Below are positions 41,574-51,427 of a stretch of DNA of 64,000 nucleotides, piece after piece. The stretch is from Haemophilus sputorum CCUG 13788 (lineage in GTDB: Bacteria; Pseudomonadota; Gammaproteobacteria; Enterobacterales; Pasteurellaceae). Made by a program: the position numbers and the translations under genes. Position 1 is the first letter of the stretch, and each line of letters starts with the position of its first letter. Under the pieces are notes generated by a model. The model saw only the letters and a list, made by a program, of their open reading frames with translations, had not been told where the DNA came from and did not search any database. The stretch is from assembly GCF_000238795.1 (NCBI RefSeq), contig NZ_AFNK01000085.1, positions 1 through 64,000 on the forward strand, written 5' to 3'.

Positions 41574-41648
41574 TGGCTGGGGTACTAGGATTCGAACCTA
41601 GGGATGCCGAGATCAAAACCCGGTGCCTTACCGCTTGGCGATACCCCA
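41574..41648 (-). tRNA. tRNA-Gln (TTG), copy 1
   Basis: Same 75-base sequence as the next copy, with anticodon TTG and encoded CCA. Tandem Gln tRNAs in a Met-Leu-Gln operon resemble the E. coli metT-leuW-glnUW arrangement. Confidence 0.96.
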
Positions 41649-41672
41649 ACTACTGATTTGCAAATCGATAAA

Positions 41673-41757
41673 TGGTGCGGGACGAGGGACTTGAACCCAC
41701 ACACCTCGCGGCGCCAGAACCTAAATCTGGTGCGTCTACCAATTTCGCCAGTCCCGC
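41673..41757 (-). tRNA. tRNA-Leu (TAG)
   Basis: 85 bases including the long variable arm; acceptor GCGGGAC pairs with GTCCCGC, anticodon TAG in the loop TTTAGGT, CCA encoded. Confidence 0.96.
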
Positions 41758-41760
41758 AAA

Positions 41761-41837
41761 TGGTGGCTACAGCGAGATTCGAACTTGCGACCCCAACATT
41801 ATGAGTGTTGTGCTCTAACCAGCTGAGCTATGTAGCC
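41761..41837 (-). tRNA. tRNA-Met (CAT), elongator type
   Basis: 77 bases, acceptor GGCTACA with TGTAGCC, anticodon CAT in CTCATAA, CCA encoded. The fully paired acceptor end and overall sequence fit elongator rather than initiator tRNA. First in the operon. Confidence 0.95.
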
Positions 41838-41870
41838 ATTTTGCGTCACCATATCGGCTTTGCGAGGCGT

Positions 41871-41899
41871 ATTATGCTGATTTTGACTAACCTCGTCAA
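41871..41899 (-). promoter_or_regulatory. Promoter of the tRNA Met-Leu-Gln-Gln operon
   Basis: On the minus strand TTGACG (41894-41899), exactly 17 bases, then CATAAT (41871-41876). ACGCCTCGC follows, a GC-rich discriminator of the kind seen at stringently controlled stable-RNA promoters. The first tRNA starts about 34 bases after the -10 box. Confidence 0.8.
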
Positions 41900-41990
41900 A
41901 TACTTTTTTGCAAAAAAGTCTTGTTTTCTGTCTTTTTGCTTACAGATTCAACATTTTGCTAAAAAAACGATAGCTTTTTCTTGTACTAAA

Positions 41991-42812
41991 TTAACTGCCA
42001 GCTTCCATTTCCGCTTGAAGCTGGGCAACTACTGGCGCAACATCTGGCAACACACCTTCCCATAATTCAAAAGCAAAAGCCGCTTGATTAACCAACATCC
42101 CTAAACCATCACTACAATGTTTTGCGCCTTGGCTTTTGGCATAACGCAAAAATGGCGTATCTTGATGCGGAGCATATTGCATATCATAAACCGCAGATGA
42201 TGCGAATAAACTTGCTGGAAGTGGAACATATTTCCCTTGTAACCCTAAAGATGTTGCATTGATAATGACATCAAATGATTGATTCACTAATTCTTCCCAA
42301 AAAGCGGTCTGAATTTGTCCGTAATTTGCAAATTTTTCCGCTAACATGACCGCTTTTTCTGGCGTGCGATTGTAGAGCGTAATCTGCTGCTTAGCTTGTA
42401 ACAAAGGAAATAGCACGCCTTGCGTTGCGCCCCCCGCCCCTAAAATTAACATTTTCTGATTTGGTTTTAACCAACCTAAACGAGCAAGATCGGCACATAA
42501 ACCGACCCCATCTGTATTATCTGCATAAAGTTGCCCATCTGCTAATTTTCTCAACGTATTACAGGCTTCTGCCAACAAACAGCGCTCACTGTATTGTTTC
42601 GCTATCGCAAATGCACGATTTTTAAACGGTGCCGTAATGTTGGCACCTTTGGCTTGCGTAAAAAATACTGCTAATTCTGCTTCAAAATTAGTTTCATCCC
42701 CTAGTTTCGCTACATATTGTAAATTTCGACCAGTTTGTTCAGCGAATAACTGATGAATGCGAGGAGATTTGCTTTGAGCAATCGGATTGCCCCATACAGC
42801 ATACTGATTCAT
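41991..42812 (-). CDS. aroE: Shikimate dehydrogenase
   Basis: NADPH-dependent reduction of 3-dehydroshikimate. NPIAQSKSPRIH (9-20), NITAPFK with the catalytic Lys near residue 64, GAGGATQGVLFPLL near 126, and DGLGMLVNQAA near the end. 273 residues. Starts two bases after tsaC ends, an arrangement kept from E. coli (yrdD-tsaC-aroE). Confidence 0.95.
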   Translation of the reverse strand: MNQYAVWGNPIAQSKSPRIHQLFAEQTGRNLQYVAKLGDETNFEAELAVFFTQAKGANITAPFKNRAFAIAKQYSERCLLAEACNTLRKLADGQLYADNTDGVGLCADLARLGWLKPNQKMLILGAGGATQGVLFPLLQAKQQITLYNRTPEKAVMLAEKFANYGQIQTAFWEELVNQSFDVIINATSLGLQGKYVPLPASLFASSAVYDMQYAPHQDTPFLRYAKSQGAKHCSDGLGMLVNQAAFAFELWEGVLPDVAPVVAQLQAEMEAGS

Positions 42813-42814
42813 GC

Positions 42815-43369
42815 TTATCCTTGTCTAAAAATATGTTGGGTAAAAATATCTCGAATTTCAGAGGGTTGTTTTGCTCCACCGGTTGCCTGCTCTAACACAG
42901 GAAAATCGTTGCCAAATTGGGCATAAACTTCTTGCGCTGTTCGACAAGGAGGTAAACCGGTTAAATTGGCACTAGTTGAAGTCAGCGCAAACCCAGCAGC
43001 TTCACAAAGTGTTGCTACTGCTGGTAAATGACAAAGCCGTACAGCGATAGTGTCAAACTGCCCGGTTAAATAGCGCGGCACAGACTTTTTCACGGGAACG
43101 ACCCAAGTAATCGCCTGTGCACCAACTTGCGTTAGACTTTGCCACTCCTTTTCAGTTAAACGAGATTCATCAATAAAAGGGCGTAAATAACGCAAATCGG
43201 AAGCCAATAAAATTAAACCTTTTTCTACTGGCCGTTGTTTTAAAGTTAATAATGCTTGAACGGCAGTTTCACTATTCGGATTACAACCTAGACCGAAGAC
43301 GGCTTCCGTTGGATAAGCGACCACTTCATTGTTTTGCAAGCGGGCAATAATTTCATCTAAATTACTCAT
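42815..43369 (-). CDS. tsaC: Threonylcarbamoyl-AMP synthase
   Basis: Makes the activated intermediate for t6A37 of tRNA. YPTEAVFGLGCNP near residue 20, LLASDLRYLRPF, and LTSTSANLTGLPPC typical of the short (184-residue) YrdC/TsaC form. Its start overlaps the end of the yrdD-like gene by 8 bases. Confidence 0.94.
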   Translation of the reverse strand: MSNLDEIIARLQNNEVVAYPTEAVFGLGCNPNSETAVQALLTLKQRPVEKGLILLASDLRYLRPFIDESRLTEKEWQSLTQVGAQAITWVVPVKKSVPRYLTGQFDTIAVRLCHLPAVATLCEAAGFALTSTSANLTGLPPCRTAQEVYAQFGNDFPVLEQATGGAKQPSEIRDIFTQHIFRQG

Positions 43370-43907
43370 TTTCTATCTCTGCCTCAAAGATTGCCTGACA
43401 ATGTTTATTCGCACATTGTAAATATTGCGTTCCTTTCACTTTTTTTTCACAAGCAATTGCCCCGCCACATTGCGGACAATGCGCTAAAATTGGCTTACTC
43501 GCTAACGTGAATTTGCACTGAGGAAAGCCACTACATCCGTAAAATACCTTACCTGCACGGCCTGTTCTCGCGACTAATTTATACGTTTTACATTCTGGAC
43601 AATCAAATTCAACTTCACTGTCTGCAGGAGTGTTTTCATGTACGGTAAAATGGCAATTTGGATATTGGCTACATCCAATAAAAATACCAAAATGCCCCTG
43701 TTTGACTTGCAAAAATGCCCCACATTCTGGGCAAGTTTCTGTTAACTCTTTAATAATACGACTTTCTTGGTGCAGCGGTTTAATATAATCGCAAGCAGGA
43801 TAAGCGCTACAACCTAAAAAAAGCCCTTGTTTACCGCGCTTTAGTTGTAACGGCGATTGACATTGCGGGCAAAACTCCGCTTGTTTAGTTGATTTAAATA
43901 AACTCAT
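43362..43907 (-). CDS. yrdD: Topoisomerase C-terminal-type zinc finger protein (YrdD-like)
   Basis: 181 residues made of four zinc-ribbon units, each with CPxC followed by a C-x4-5-C (for example FCPQC...GCSAYPAC, TCPECG...GCSQYPNC). This is the topoisomerase I C-terminal zinc finger without the topoisomerase. Likely binds single-stranded nucleic acid; true role unknown. Confidence 0.88.
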   Translation of the reverse strand: MSLFKSTKQAEFCPQCQSPLQLKRGKQGLFLGCSAYPACDYIKPLHQESRIIKELTETCPECGAFLQVKQGHFGIFIGCSQYPNCHFTVHENTPADSEVEFDCPECKTYKLVARTGRAGKVFYGCSGFPQCKFTLASKPILAHCPQCGGAIACEKKVKGTQYLQCANKHCQAIFEAEIENE

Positions 43908-43912
43908 CCGCG

Positions 43913-44389
43913 TTACTCATCTTCATCATAATCTTGATTGAGCAAATGGCTAAAATGATCTTGGTAAAAACCTCGGCTGACCATAAAACGCCACATTTTT
44001 TGTTTGGCCTTCAAATCCCAAACTCGCGGACGTTTTTTTTCAAAAGTCTGCTCGGCAAGTTCAAACCAATCTAACCCTTCTTCAGCTTCTGCGACTTCAA
44101 GGCATTGACTAATCAGCCAATCTGCTATGCCTTTCATCTTTAATTCTTGCTTTAATCGGCGAGGCCCTATGCCTTGTTGAGCGCGATAACGGATAAAAGT
44201 TTGACAAAATCGTTCATCACTTAACCAATTGTGCGCTTTCGCAGTTTCAATAGCTTGCTCGATCTCCTCAGCTGAATATTCTTTCAATTTCAGCTTCCGA
44301 TGTAATTCTTGCTCACTATAATCTCGTTTTGAAAGTAAATAAAGCAAGTAATTTGTCGCGCTGTATTTCTGTGTTGGCTGCTTGTCCAT
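43913..44389 (-). CDS. recX: Regulatory protein RecX
   Basis: Modulates RecA filaments. 158 residues with the RecX helical repeats (LLYLLSKRDYSEQELHRKLK; NWLSDERFCQTFIRYRAQQGIGPRRLKQEL). The frame is open 13 codons further up, but that stretch runs through the recA terminator hairpin, so the ATG at 44387-44389 is the likely start. Directly downstream of recA. Confidence 0.9.
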   Translation of the reverse strand: MDKQPTQKYSATNYLLYLLSKRDYSEQELHRKLKLKEYSAEEIEQAIETAKAHNWLSDERFCQTFIRYRAQQGIGPRRLKQELKMKGIADWLISQCLEVAEAEEGLDWFELAEQTFEKKRPRVWDLKAKQKMWRFMVSRGFYQDHFSHLLNQDYDEDE

Positions 44390-44404
44390 AAATTTCTCAT
44401 AAAG

Positions 44405-44433
44405 AAAATGCGGTTTAGAAAACCGCATTTTTT
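44405..44433 (-). terminator. Terminator between recA and recX
   Basis: AAATGCGGTTT-AGAA-AACCGCATTT forms a tight stem with T-runs on both strands (TTTTCTTT on the minus side). It follows the recA stop closely, so recX is probably expressed by partial read-through, as described for E. coli recA-recX. Confidence 0.85.
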
Positions 44434-44435
44434 AT

Positions 44436-45560
44436 TTATAGATCTTCGTCGTTAAAATCGTCGTCTTCTGTGAAATTGTCATCGTCTAACACATCTTCAT
44501 CAGTTGAAACTAATGCTGTTGGTGTGTTGTTGCTAAATTTCTCACGCAATTCTTGTTCAATTTTTTGCGCAATATCCGCATTCTCTTTTAACCATTTCAC
44601 GGCATTATTTTTACCTTGCCCGATTTTGGTACCCTCATAGGAGAACCACGCGCCTGATTTCTTAATCAGATCATTCGCTTCAGCTAAAATCAATAATTCA
44701 TTAGTACGCGCAATACCTTCACCATACATAATATCGAAATTCACTTCACGGAATGGTGGAGCAACTTTGTTTTTTACCACTTTAACACGTGTTTCGCTAC
44801 CGATAATGTTATCACCATCTTTTACTACGCCTGTACGACGAATATCTAAACGTACAGAAGAGTAGAATTTCAGTGCATTACCACCCGTTGTCGTTTCTGG
44901 GTTACCAAACATAACACCAATTTTCATACGAATTTGGTTGATAAAAATCACCAAACAATTGGTTGCTTTAATGTTAGCGGTTAATTTACGTAGTGCTTGT
45001 GACATTAATCGAGCTTGTAAGCCCATATGAGAATCCCCCATATCGCCTTCAATTTCCGCTTTTGGTGTTAATGCCGCCACCGAGTCCACCACGATAACAT
45101 CTACTGCACCTGAACGAACTAACGCATCACAAATCTCTAAAGCTTGCTCACCGTTATCTGGCTGAGAAATCAATAACTCATCAGTATCTACGCCTAATTT
45201 GCGTGCATAAATTGGATCAAGTGCGTGCTCGGCATCAATAAAAGCACATGTTTTGCCGGCTTTTTGTGCTTGTGCAATCGCAGACAGGGTTAATGTTGTT
45301 TTACCAGAAGATTCTGGTCCAAAGATCTCAACGATACGTCCCATTGGCAAACCACCGATGCCTAAAGCCATATCTAAACCGATTGATCCTGTTGAAACTG
45401 CTTCAATATCTAAGCTTTGCGTTTGCCCCAGTTTCATAATTGAGCCTTTACCAAATTGTTTTTCAATTTGAGCAAGCGCAGCGGAAAGTGCTTTCTCGCG
45501 TTGTTCAGGATCGGTTTGTTTTACAACACTATTTTTTTGGTTTTTCTTTTCTGCTGCCAT
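44436..45560 (-). CDS. recA: Recombinase RecA
   Basis: Strand exchange and SOS co-protease. Walker A GPESSGKT (81-88), Walker B region [12 protein letters not shown] near 153, and loops L1/L2 ([32 protein letters not shown]). 374 residues, about 20 longer than E. coli because of a short N-terminal extension and a longer acidic tail ([21 protein letters not shown] in part). AAGGAG precedes the ATG. Also central for natural transformation in this family. Confidence 0.97.
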   Translation of the reverse strand: MAAEKKNQKNSVVKQTDPEQREKALSAALAQIEKQFGKGSIMKLGQTQSLDIEAVSTGSIGLDMALGIGGLPMGRIVEIFGPESSGKTTLTLSAIAQAQKAGKTCAFIDAEHALDPIYARKLGVDTDELLISQPDNGEQALEICDALVRSGAVDVIVVDSVAALTPKAEIEGDMGDSHMGLQARLMSQALRKLTANIKATNCLVIFINQIRMKIGVMFGNPETTTGGNALKFYSSVRLDIRRTGVVKDGDNIIGSETRVKVVKNKVAPPFREVNFDIMYGEGIARTNELLILAEANDLIKKSGAWFSYEGTKIGQGKNNAVKWLKENADIAQKIEQELREKFSNNTPTALVSTDEDVLDDDNFTEDDDFNDEDL

Positions 45561-45627
45561 GCTAGGCTCCTTATTTTAGTAAATTCTTTGGAAAAAATGA
45601 CCGCTTGTGCATCATTTACTGGACATT

Positions 45628-45655
45628 AGTATAGTGTATTACCATCCAGTTTCAA
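45628..45655 (-). promoter_or_regulatory. recA promoter with LexA-like operator in the spacer
   Basis: On the minus strand TTGAAA (45650-45655), a 16-base spacer CTGGATGGTAATACAC (45634-45649) and TATACT (45628-45633). The spacer reads CTGG-N8-ACAC, six of eight positions of the SOS box CTGT-N8-ACAG. The position, between -35 and -10, is ideal for repression. About 68 bases remain to the recA ATG. Confidence 0.65.
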
Positions 45656-45778
45656 GCATTTTATGCTTATTTTATGAGCACAAAATGACTTTTTAGGATC
45701 GTTTGCTGATCTAAGCACCAAAATAGTGGATGAAAAGTTTAATTTTTAGTCAATAAATGATTGGATATTTATCAATTT

Positions 45779-46378
45779 TTATAATTTTATATTAGAAATG
45801 GGTAAAATATGACCATTTTCAAATAAATTTAGTGCATTAATGATCATCACTTTTTCGTAACGAAATAAATCCGATATTGGAAGCTTAATCAGCTCTACTT
45901 TTTGCTCATCTAACAATTTGCTTAACTGCGTGCCTTTAAGTAAATAATCCTCACTGCAATACCAGCGTCCTGCTTTAAAAAACAATAAATTACCAATCGT
46001 GCAATCGCTCACATAACCTTGATGAACAATCACGACTTCATCACTTTGGCTATTTTTCAGCGCTTCTAGTTGACTACGATCACTATATTTAAAGCGGTAG
46101 TCGATCTCATCAACATAAACACATTGCAAGGTTTGAATCTGGCGTGGCTGATAAGGAAAAAACGTTAATTCAAAATGATGTGCCGAATAATCTATTCGGC
46201 AACGAACAAGCCCTTGCTGATGCTCAGCTGGAACTTTAATCACTTCGGCTAATTGAAGATTCGGCTCAATTTGAAAATAATTGCGCATAGCATGTTCAAA
46301 TCGAGCCTGATGATAAGCTAGATTTTGAGGCTTACCATCTATAATCGCAATGGTTTCAAACAGCGGAAATAGGGACAT
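45779..46378 (-). CDS. pabC: Aminotransferase class IV, probable aminodeoxychorismate lyase
   Basis: 199 residues of the PLP-dependent branched-chain/PabC fold: LFETIAIIDGKPQNLAYHQARF, the likely PLP lysine in YRFKYSDRSQLEAL near residue 116, and a shortened C-terminus (E. coli PabC is 269). Its start overlaps pabB by 23 bases, and this pairing supports a role in p-aminobenzoate (folate) synthesis. Confidence 0.85.
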   Translation of the reverse strand: MSLFPLFETIAIIDGKPQNLAYHQARFEHAMRNYFQIEPNLQLAEVIKVPAEHQQGLVRCRIDYSAHHFELTFFPYQPRQIQTLQCVYVDEIDYRFKYSDRSQLEALKNSQSDEVVIVHQGYVSDCTIGNLLFFKAGRWYCSEDYLLKGTQLSKLLDEQKVELIKLPISDLFRYEKVMIINALNLFENGHILPISNIKL

Positions 46379-47327
46379 AGACTTTCTCCAATAACTCTTG
46401 ATACTCTTCTTTCAATTGGCTTTTAGCTGTAATCCCGCCGCCACTTCTAAACCAGAACTGACCGTTGATTTGCTCAATATAGCGAATGGCAACGGCGCTA
46501 TCGAGATTTTCTCCATCAAAATAGCCAAACACGCCTGTATAATAGCCACGCTTTCCTTGCTCTGCCTGCTGAATCACCTCTACCGTTTTCACTTTCGGTG
46601 CGCCACTAATTGAGCCGGCAGGCAGTAGTTTTGCTAAAATTGTGCCAATTTCCGCTTGCCAATTCTCAGCTAATTCACCACAAATTTCCGAACTGGTTTG
46701 ATAAATAGCGCCTCGATGGGTTTGGACTAATTCTGCATAGCGGTATTTAGTTACTTCGATATGCTTAGAAACCAACGCCAAATCATTTCGGATTAAGTCC
46801 ACAATCGTATTATGTTCGGTTTGTTCTTTATCAGATTCCATAAGCGTTGTCAGTGCATTGGGCTGTTCAGCATTTATGGTGCCTTTCATTGGATAGGCAT
46901 AAATTTTATTTGCTTGGGTACGAACAAAGGTTTCTGGTGAGAAACAGACAAACTGATCTGGCAAATAAAGCTTATATTTCGCACTTGTTGCCGCAAAAAT
47001 ATCCGCCAAGCTGTAATTCATCTCAATTTGTGTTGGATAAGTTAAATTCAGTAAATAACTATTGCCGAGCTGAATCGCTTGTTGCACTAACGAAAAACCT
47101 TGCTCGTAATGCACAAATGGCATCGGTCTCATTTCAAAATGAAAAGGCGCTATCGGCTGAGGCAACTCAGCATTTTTTTTGCAATCGAATTCAAAAAATA
47201 GACCGCTTGCAGTAGCCTCTTCAACCGACATAATCAGCGGTTTTTCCTGTTCAAAATCAATTAAAAAGAAAAAAGGTTGGCGTGCTTTTCCTAATTGATT
47301 TGCGAGGTTAATAAAATTATTCATCAT
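46356..47327 (-). CDS. pabB: Aminodeoxychorismate synthase component I (short form)
   Basis: 323 residues covering only the chorismate-binding domain, without most of the N-terminal region of E. coli PabB (453). K148 in YPMKGT replaces the Ala found in anthranilate synthase, the residue that marks PabB. HNTIVDLIRNDLALV, LLPAGSISGAPK and GYYTGVFGYF follow. Glutaminase PabA is not in the window. Confidence 0.92.
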   Translation of the reverse strand: MMNNFINLANQLGKARQPFFFLIDFEQEKPLIMSVEEATASGLFFEFDCKKNAELPQPIAPFHFEMRPMPFVHYEQGFSLVQQAIQLGNSYLLNLTYPTQIEMNYSLADIFAATSAKYKLYLPDQFVCFSPETFVRTQANKIYAYPMKGTINAEQPNALTTLMESDKEQTEHNTIVDLIRNDLALVSKHIEVTKYRYAELVQTHRGAIYQTSSEICGELAENWQAEIGTILAKLLPAGSISGAPKVKTVEVIQQAEQGKRGYYTGVFGYFDGENLDSAVAIRYIEQINGQFWFRSGGGITAKSQLKEEYQELLEKVYVPISAV

Positions 47328-47343
47328 CTATCCGAATAAAAAA

Positions 47344-47368
47344 TGACCGCGAATGCGGCCATTTTCAA
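47344..47368 (-). terminator. Hairpin after murA
   Basis: AAATGACCGC-GAAT-GCGGCCATTTT forms a stem with one mismatch just after the murA stop. On the minus strand it is followed by TTTTTTATTCGG, consistent with termination of the mla-murA transcript. Confidence 0.7.
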
Positions 47369-47378
47369 AACTAGGAAA

Positions 47379-48656
<1,278 letters not shown>

Positions 48657-48689
48657 CTAAATCCTACCTTTAATTCTTTTTATAAGATG

Positions 48690-48733
48690 CAAGCGGTCTA
48701 TTTTGCAGATTATTTTGCAAAATAGACCGCTTG
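48690..48733. repeat. Perfect 18-bp inverted pair of uptake sequences between ibaG and murA
   Basis: CAAGCGGTCTATTTTGCA (48690-48707) and its exact complement (48716-48733) with an 8-base loop. Two uptake sequences with extensions head to head, between two genes on the same strand. No T-run follows on the minus strand, so it could stall or stabilise the transcript rather than terminate it. Confidence 0.75.
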
Positions 48734-48743
48734 TTTGAAATGA

Positions 48744-49004
48744 TTAGCCAACGATATTTAATAAGCGTTCTTTCTTCCACTGTTCGGTCGAGAACACTTT
48801 AATGGTTAATGCATGGATAGCGTTGGTCGAAAATAGCTCAGCTAACGGCGCATAAACTGCTTGTTGTTGTTTAACTTTAGTCAACTGTGCTAATTCATCA
48901 CTGACGACAATCACGCCATAATGCGAGTTTTCGCCTTGTGCGTGAACTTCTGAAGCGTTAGGGAATGCTTGCTTGAGCATTTCTTCAATTTGTTTAGGTT
49001 CCAT
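48744..49004 (-). CDS. ibaG: BolA family protein IbaG
   Basis: 86 residues of the BolA fold with the invariant His in NSHYGVIVVSDE and in NAIHALTIKVF. IbaG partners monothiol glutaredoxin in iron-sulfur handling and responds to acid stress in E. coli. Position between mlaB and murA is conserved. Confidence 0.92.
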   Translation of the reverse strand: MEPKQIEEMLKQAFPNASEVHAQGENSHYGVIVVSDELAQLTKVKQQQAVYAPLAELFSTNAIHALTIKVFSTEQWKKERLLNIVG

Positions 49005-49028
49005 TGAAACAATCCTTAAAAATATTCG

Positions 49029-49355
49029 TTAGAGGGTATATTGCGCTAACCACTCATCTAAATCATATAATTCTGCCAAAGTAAAAATAACTTTAGGTGT
49101 ATGAATTAAGTGATTGGCCGTTTGTTTGCCATAATGATTGAGCATTTCAGCAAGTAAGGTAAATCCTGCTGAGTCTAGATGGGTTAGCCCTGCTAAATCC
49201 CAATAAATCTGTTGGTTACCGCTTGGCGATAAAAAAGAAGCACGTTGCTTCCAAAGAGGAAGCAACGTGTTGCGGGTTAATTCACCAATGAGCGTTACCA
49301 CTACACTTTCATTGTTTTGAGAGACCGCCCATTGTAATGTTTTTTCCGATTGCAT
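49029..49355 (-). CDS. mlaB: Phospholipid transport protein MlaB (STAS domain)
   Basis: 108 residues, STAS fold with DLAGLTHLDSAGFTLLAEML, whose DSAG serine is the usual phosphorylatable residue. MlaB binds the MlaF ATPase and is needed for its activity in lipid transport. Confidence 0.92.
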   Translation of the reverse strand: MQSEKTLQWAVSQNNESVVVTLIGELTRNTLLPLWKQRASFLSPSGNQQIYWDLAGLTHLDSAGFTLLAEMLNHYGKQTANHLIHTPKVIFTLAELYDLDEWLAQYTL

Positions 49356-49362
49356 AAAACGA

Positions 49363-50001
49363 TTATTTGCTTAATTTGATAGGTTGTTTTGCTGCTTGTG
49401 CAACTTGGTTTGTTAACGCATCAATACCTTGTTGGCGTAACACACCACTCCATTCATTTTGTTTCGTTGCAACCATACTTACGCCTTCAGCCGCCATATC
49501 ATAAGCTTGCCATTCGCCAGTTTTGCTGTTTTTGCGCCATTTAAAATCTAATTTAATTGGCTGTGCACCATTATTTTGTACTAAATTCACGCGAATGCTT
49601 ACGATAGTTTTACCATCAACCGGTTTTTCGCTTTCGATTTGTACTTTTTGGTCTGTGTATTGTGTTAATACTTGCGCGTAAGCTTGTTCAACAAATTGAC
49701 CAAATGCGTTGAAGAATGCTTCACGTTGTGCTTCAGTGGCAGATGAAAGGTTTTTACCTAACACTAATTGACCTGCATATTTGACATGCACATGTGGCAT
49801 TAAATCGTTGCGCACAATAGTACGTAAATATTCTGGATTTGATTTAATTTTACTTTGGTTAGCCTTAATATCGCCAAATAATTTGTCTGACGCTTGTTGA
49901 GTCAATACATAAGGACTAGTTTCTGCGAAAGCTTGTGCAGAAACAAAAGTTGAAAATGCAACCACTGCGGTTGCGATAATTTTTTTAATTTGTTTGAACA
50001 T
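49363..50001 (-). CDS. mlaC: Periplasmic phospholipid-binding protein MlaC
   Basis: 212 residues from MFKQIKKIIATAVVAFSTFVSAQAFA, a Sec signal peptide; mature part has the Tol-Ttg2 family pattern (RNDLMPHVHVKYAGQLVLGK). It shuttles lipids across the periplasm between MlaFEDB and MlaA. The frame runs 33 codons further up without a signal; GGAG supports the ATG at 49999-50001. Confidence 0.93.
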   Translation of the reverse strand: MFKQIKKIIATAVVAFSTFVSAQAFAETSPYVLTQQASDKLFGDIKANQSKIKSNPEYLRTIVRNDLMPHVHVKYAGQLVLGKNLSSATEAQREAFFNAFGQFVEQAYAQVLTQYTDQKVQIESEKPVDGKTIVSIRVNLVQNNGAQPIKLDFKWRKNSKTGEWQAYDMAAEGVSMVATKQNEWSGVLRQQGIDALTNQVAQAAKQPIKLSK

Positions 50002-50115
50002 TGAATAAACTCCAATATGTCTTAGAAAATTGCATACGGCAGTTAAAATGCCATATGCAGGAAATTGTTTCATTTTACCCGAAGTTCGGGGAATAGGCAC
50101 GCAAAATAGCGTGTA

Positions 50116-50631
50116 TTATTCAGCTTTCGACGCCTCAGTTTTTTCAGTTTCACTATTCGATGACTTTTTGTCGCCATATAGGAACTGACCGATTAAATCT
50201 TCTAATACCATAGCTGAATTGGTATCTGTAAAGCTGCTGCCTTCTTTCATATATTCCGTTTCGCCTTCCATCATAAAGCCGATGTTTAACGCAATATATT
50301 GTTCACCCAATAAACCTGCGGTTTTAATTGAAAGTGAGCTAGTGTCTGGGATTTTATTAAAATCTTGATTCACTGCTAATGCTACTTTCGGTGTATAGGT
50401 TTGTGCATCTAATTGAATGTCTTCAACACGCCCTACCACAACCCCGCCGACCTTTATCGGTGCACGCACTTTTAGTCCGCCGATGTTATCGAAAGTTGCG
50501 TAAAGAGTGTAAGTTTTCTCGGAAGTAAATCCTTGCACACCCGCGACACGCAAGCCTAAAAATACAAGAGCTGCTAAGCCTAATAGTACAAATAAGCCGA
50601 CCCAAAATTCATATTTAATTGATTGACGCAT
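50116..50631 (-). CDS. mlaD: Phospholipid transport protein MlaD (MCE domain)
   Basis: 171 residues: one membrane helix (FWVGLFVLLGLAALVFLGLR) then an MCE domain with FDNIGGLKVRAPIKVGGVVVGRV. Forms the periplasmic hexamer on MlaE. ATG at 50629-50631 with AAAAGGA; ten extra upstream codons are unlikely. A 114-base gap separates it from mlaC. Confidence 0.94.
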   Translation of the reverse strand: MRQSIKYEFWVGLFVLLGLAALVFLGLRVAGVQGFTSEKTYTLYATFDNIGGLKVRAPIKVGGVVVGRVEDIQLDAQTYTPKVALAVNQDFNKIPDTSSLSIKTAGLLGEQYIALNIGFMMEGETEYMKEGSSFTDTNSAMVLEDLIGQFLYGDKKSSNSETEKTEASKAE

Positions 50632-50650
50632 TGTCTTTTCCTTTTGTGAA

Positions 50651-51427
50651 TTAACCGCCAAACATAATGGCTGTTAAAATAAAATCTAATCCTAAAACCA
50701 CTAACGAGGCGTTTACCACCGTTTTAGTTGTAGCTTGGCTAATACCTTCTGAAGTTGGCATTGAGTCATAACCGTTAAATAAAGCAATCCAAACTACTGC
50801 GAACGCAAAAATAATGCTTTTAATAAAGCCATTAGTTAAGTCGCTTAAATTAACGGAGTTTTGCATTACCGACCAGAAACTACCGCTATCAACGCCTTTC
50901 CAATCGACCCCAACTAATGAGCCACCCCAAATACCAATAGCCGTAAAAATTGCTGCTAATACAGGCATTGAAATCACACCTGCCCAAAAACGCGGTGCAA
51001 TAATTCGGCGTAGTGGGTCAACTGCCATCATTTCAAGGCTTGATAGCTGCTCTGTTGCCTTCATCAAACCAATTTCTGCCGTTAATGCCGAACCTGCTCG
51101 ACCTGCAAACAATAATGCCGTTACCACAGGCCCTAGCTCACGCAATAAAGAAAGTGAAACTAAGGTTCCTAAACTTGTTTCTGCGGCAAAATCAACCAGT
51201 ACCACATAGCCTTGTAAACCTAATACCATGCCGATAAACAAGCCGGAAAGCATAATAATCAATAAAGATTGTACGCCTATTGAATATAGCTGTTTAATTA
51301 AAAGCGGGCTGTGCTTACGGAAATTAGGTTTGCCAACCAAAGCGCCCCAAAGCATAAAAGCAGAACGTCCGAAGGCGCGAATAAAATGAATGACAGAAGC
51401 GCCAACTCGACTAATAAAATCAATCAT
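50651..51427 (-). CDS. mlaE: Phospholipid ABC transporter permease MlaE
   Basis: 258 residues from MIDFISRVG; about five hydrophobic segments, with the permease signature [26 protein letters not shown]. Sits in the inner membrane with MlaF and MlaD. AGGAG at ideal distance from the ATG at 51425-51427; the upstream 30 codons of open frame belong to mlaF in another frame. Overlaps mlaF by 8 bases. Confidence 0.95.
   Translation of the reverse strand: MIDFISRVGASVIHFIRAFGRSAFMLWGALVGKPNFRKHSPLLIKQLYSIGVQSLLIIMLSGLFIGMVLGLQGYVVLVDFAAETSLGTLVSLSLLRELGPVVTALLFAGRAGSALTAEIGLMKATEQLSSLEMMAVDPLRRIIAPRFWAGVISMPVLAAIFTAIGIWGGSLVGVDWKGVDSGSFWSVMQNSVNLSDLTNGFIKSIIFAFAVVWIALFNGYDSMPTSEGISQATTKTVVNASLVVLGLDFILTAIMFGG

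Noticed and set aside
41604-41804. 66-codon ORF across the tRNA genes
   Set aside because: It is read through tRNA-Gln, tRNA-Leu and part of tRNA-Met on the opposite strand; the tRNA structures explain the sequence.
43362-43907. YrdD-like protein as a truncated topoisomerase I
   Set aside because: Its size, four intact zinc units and conserved place upstream of tsaC-aroE show it is a normal stand-alone gene.
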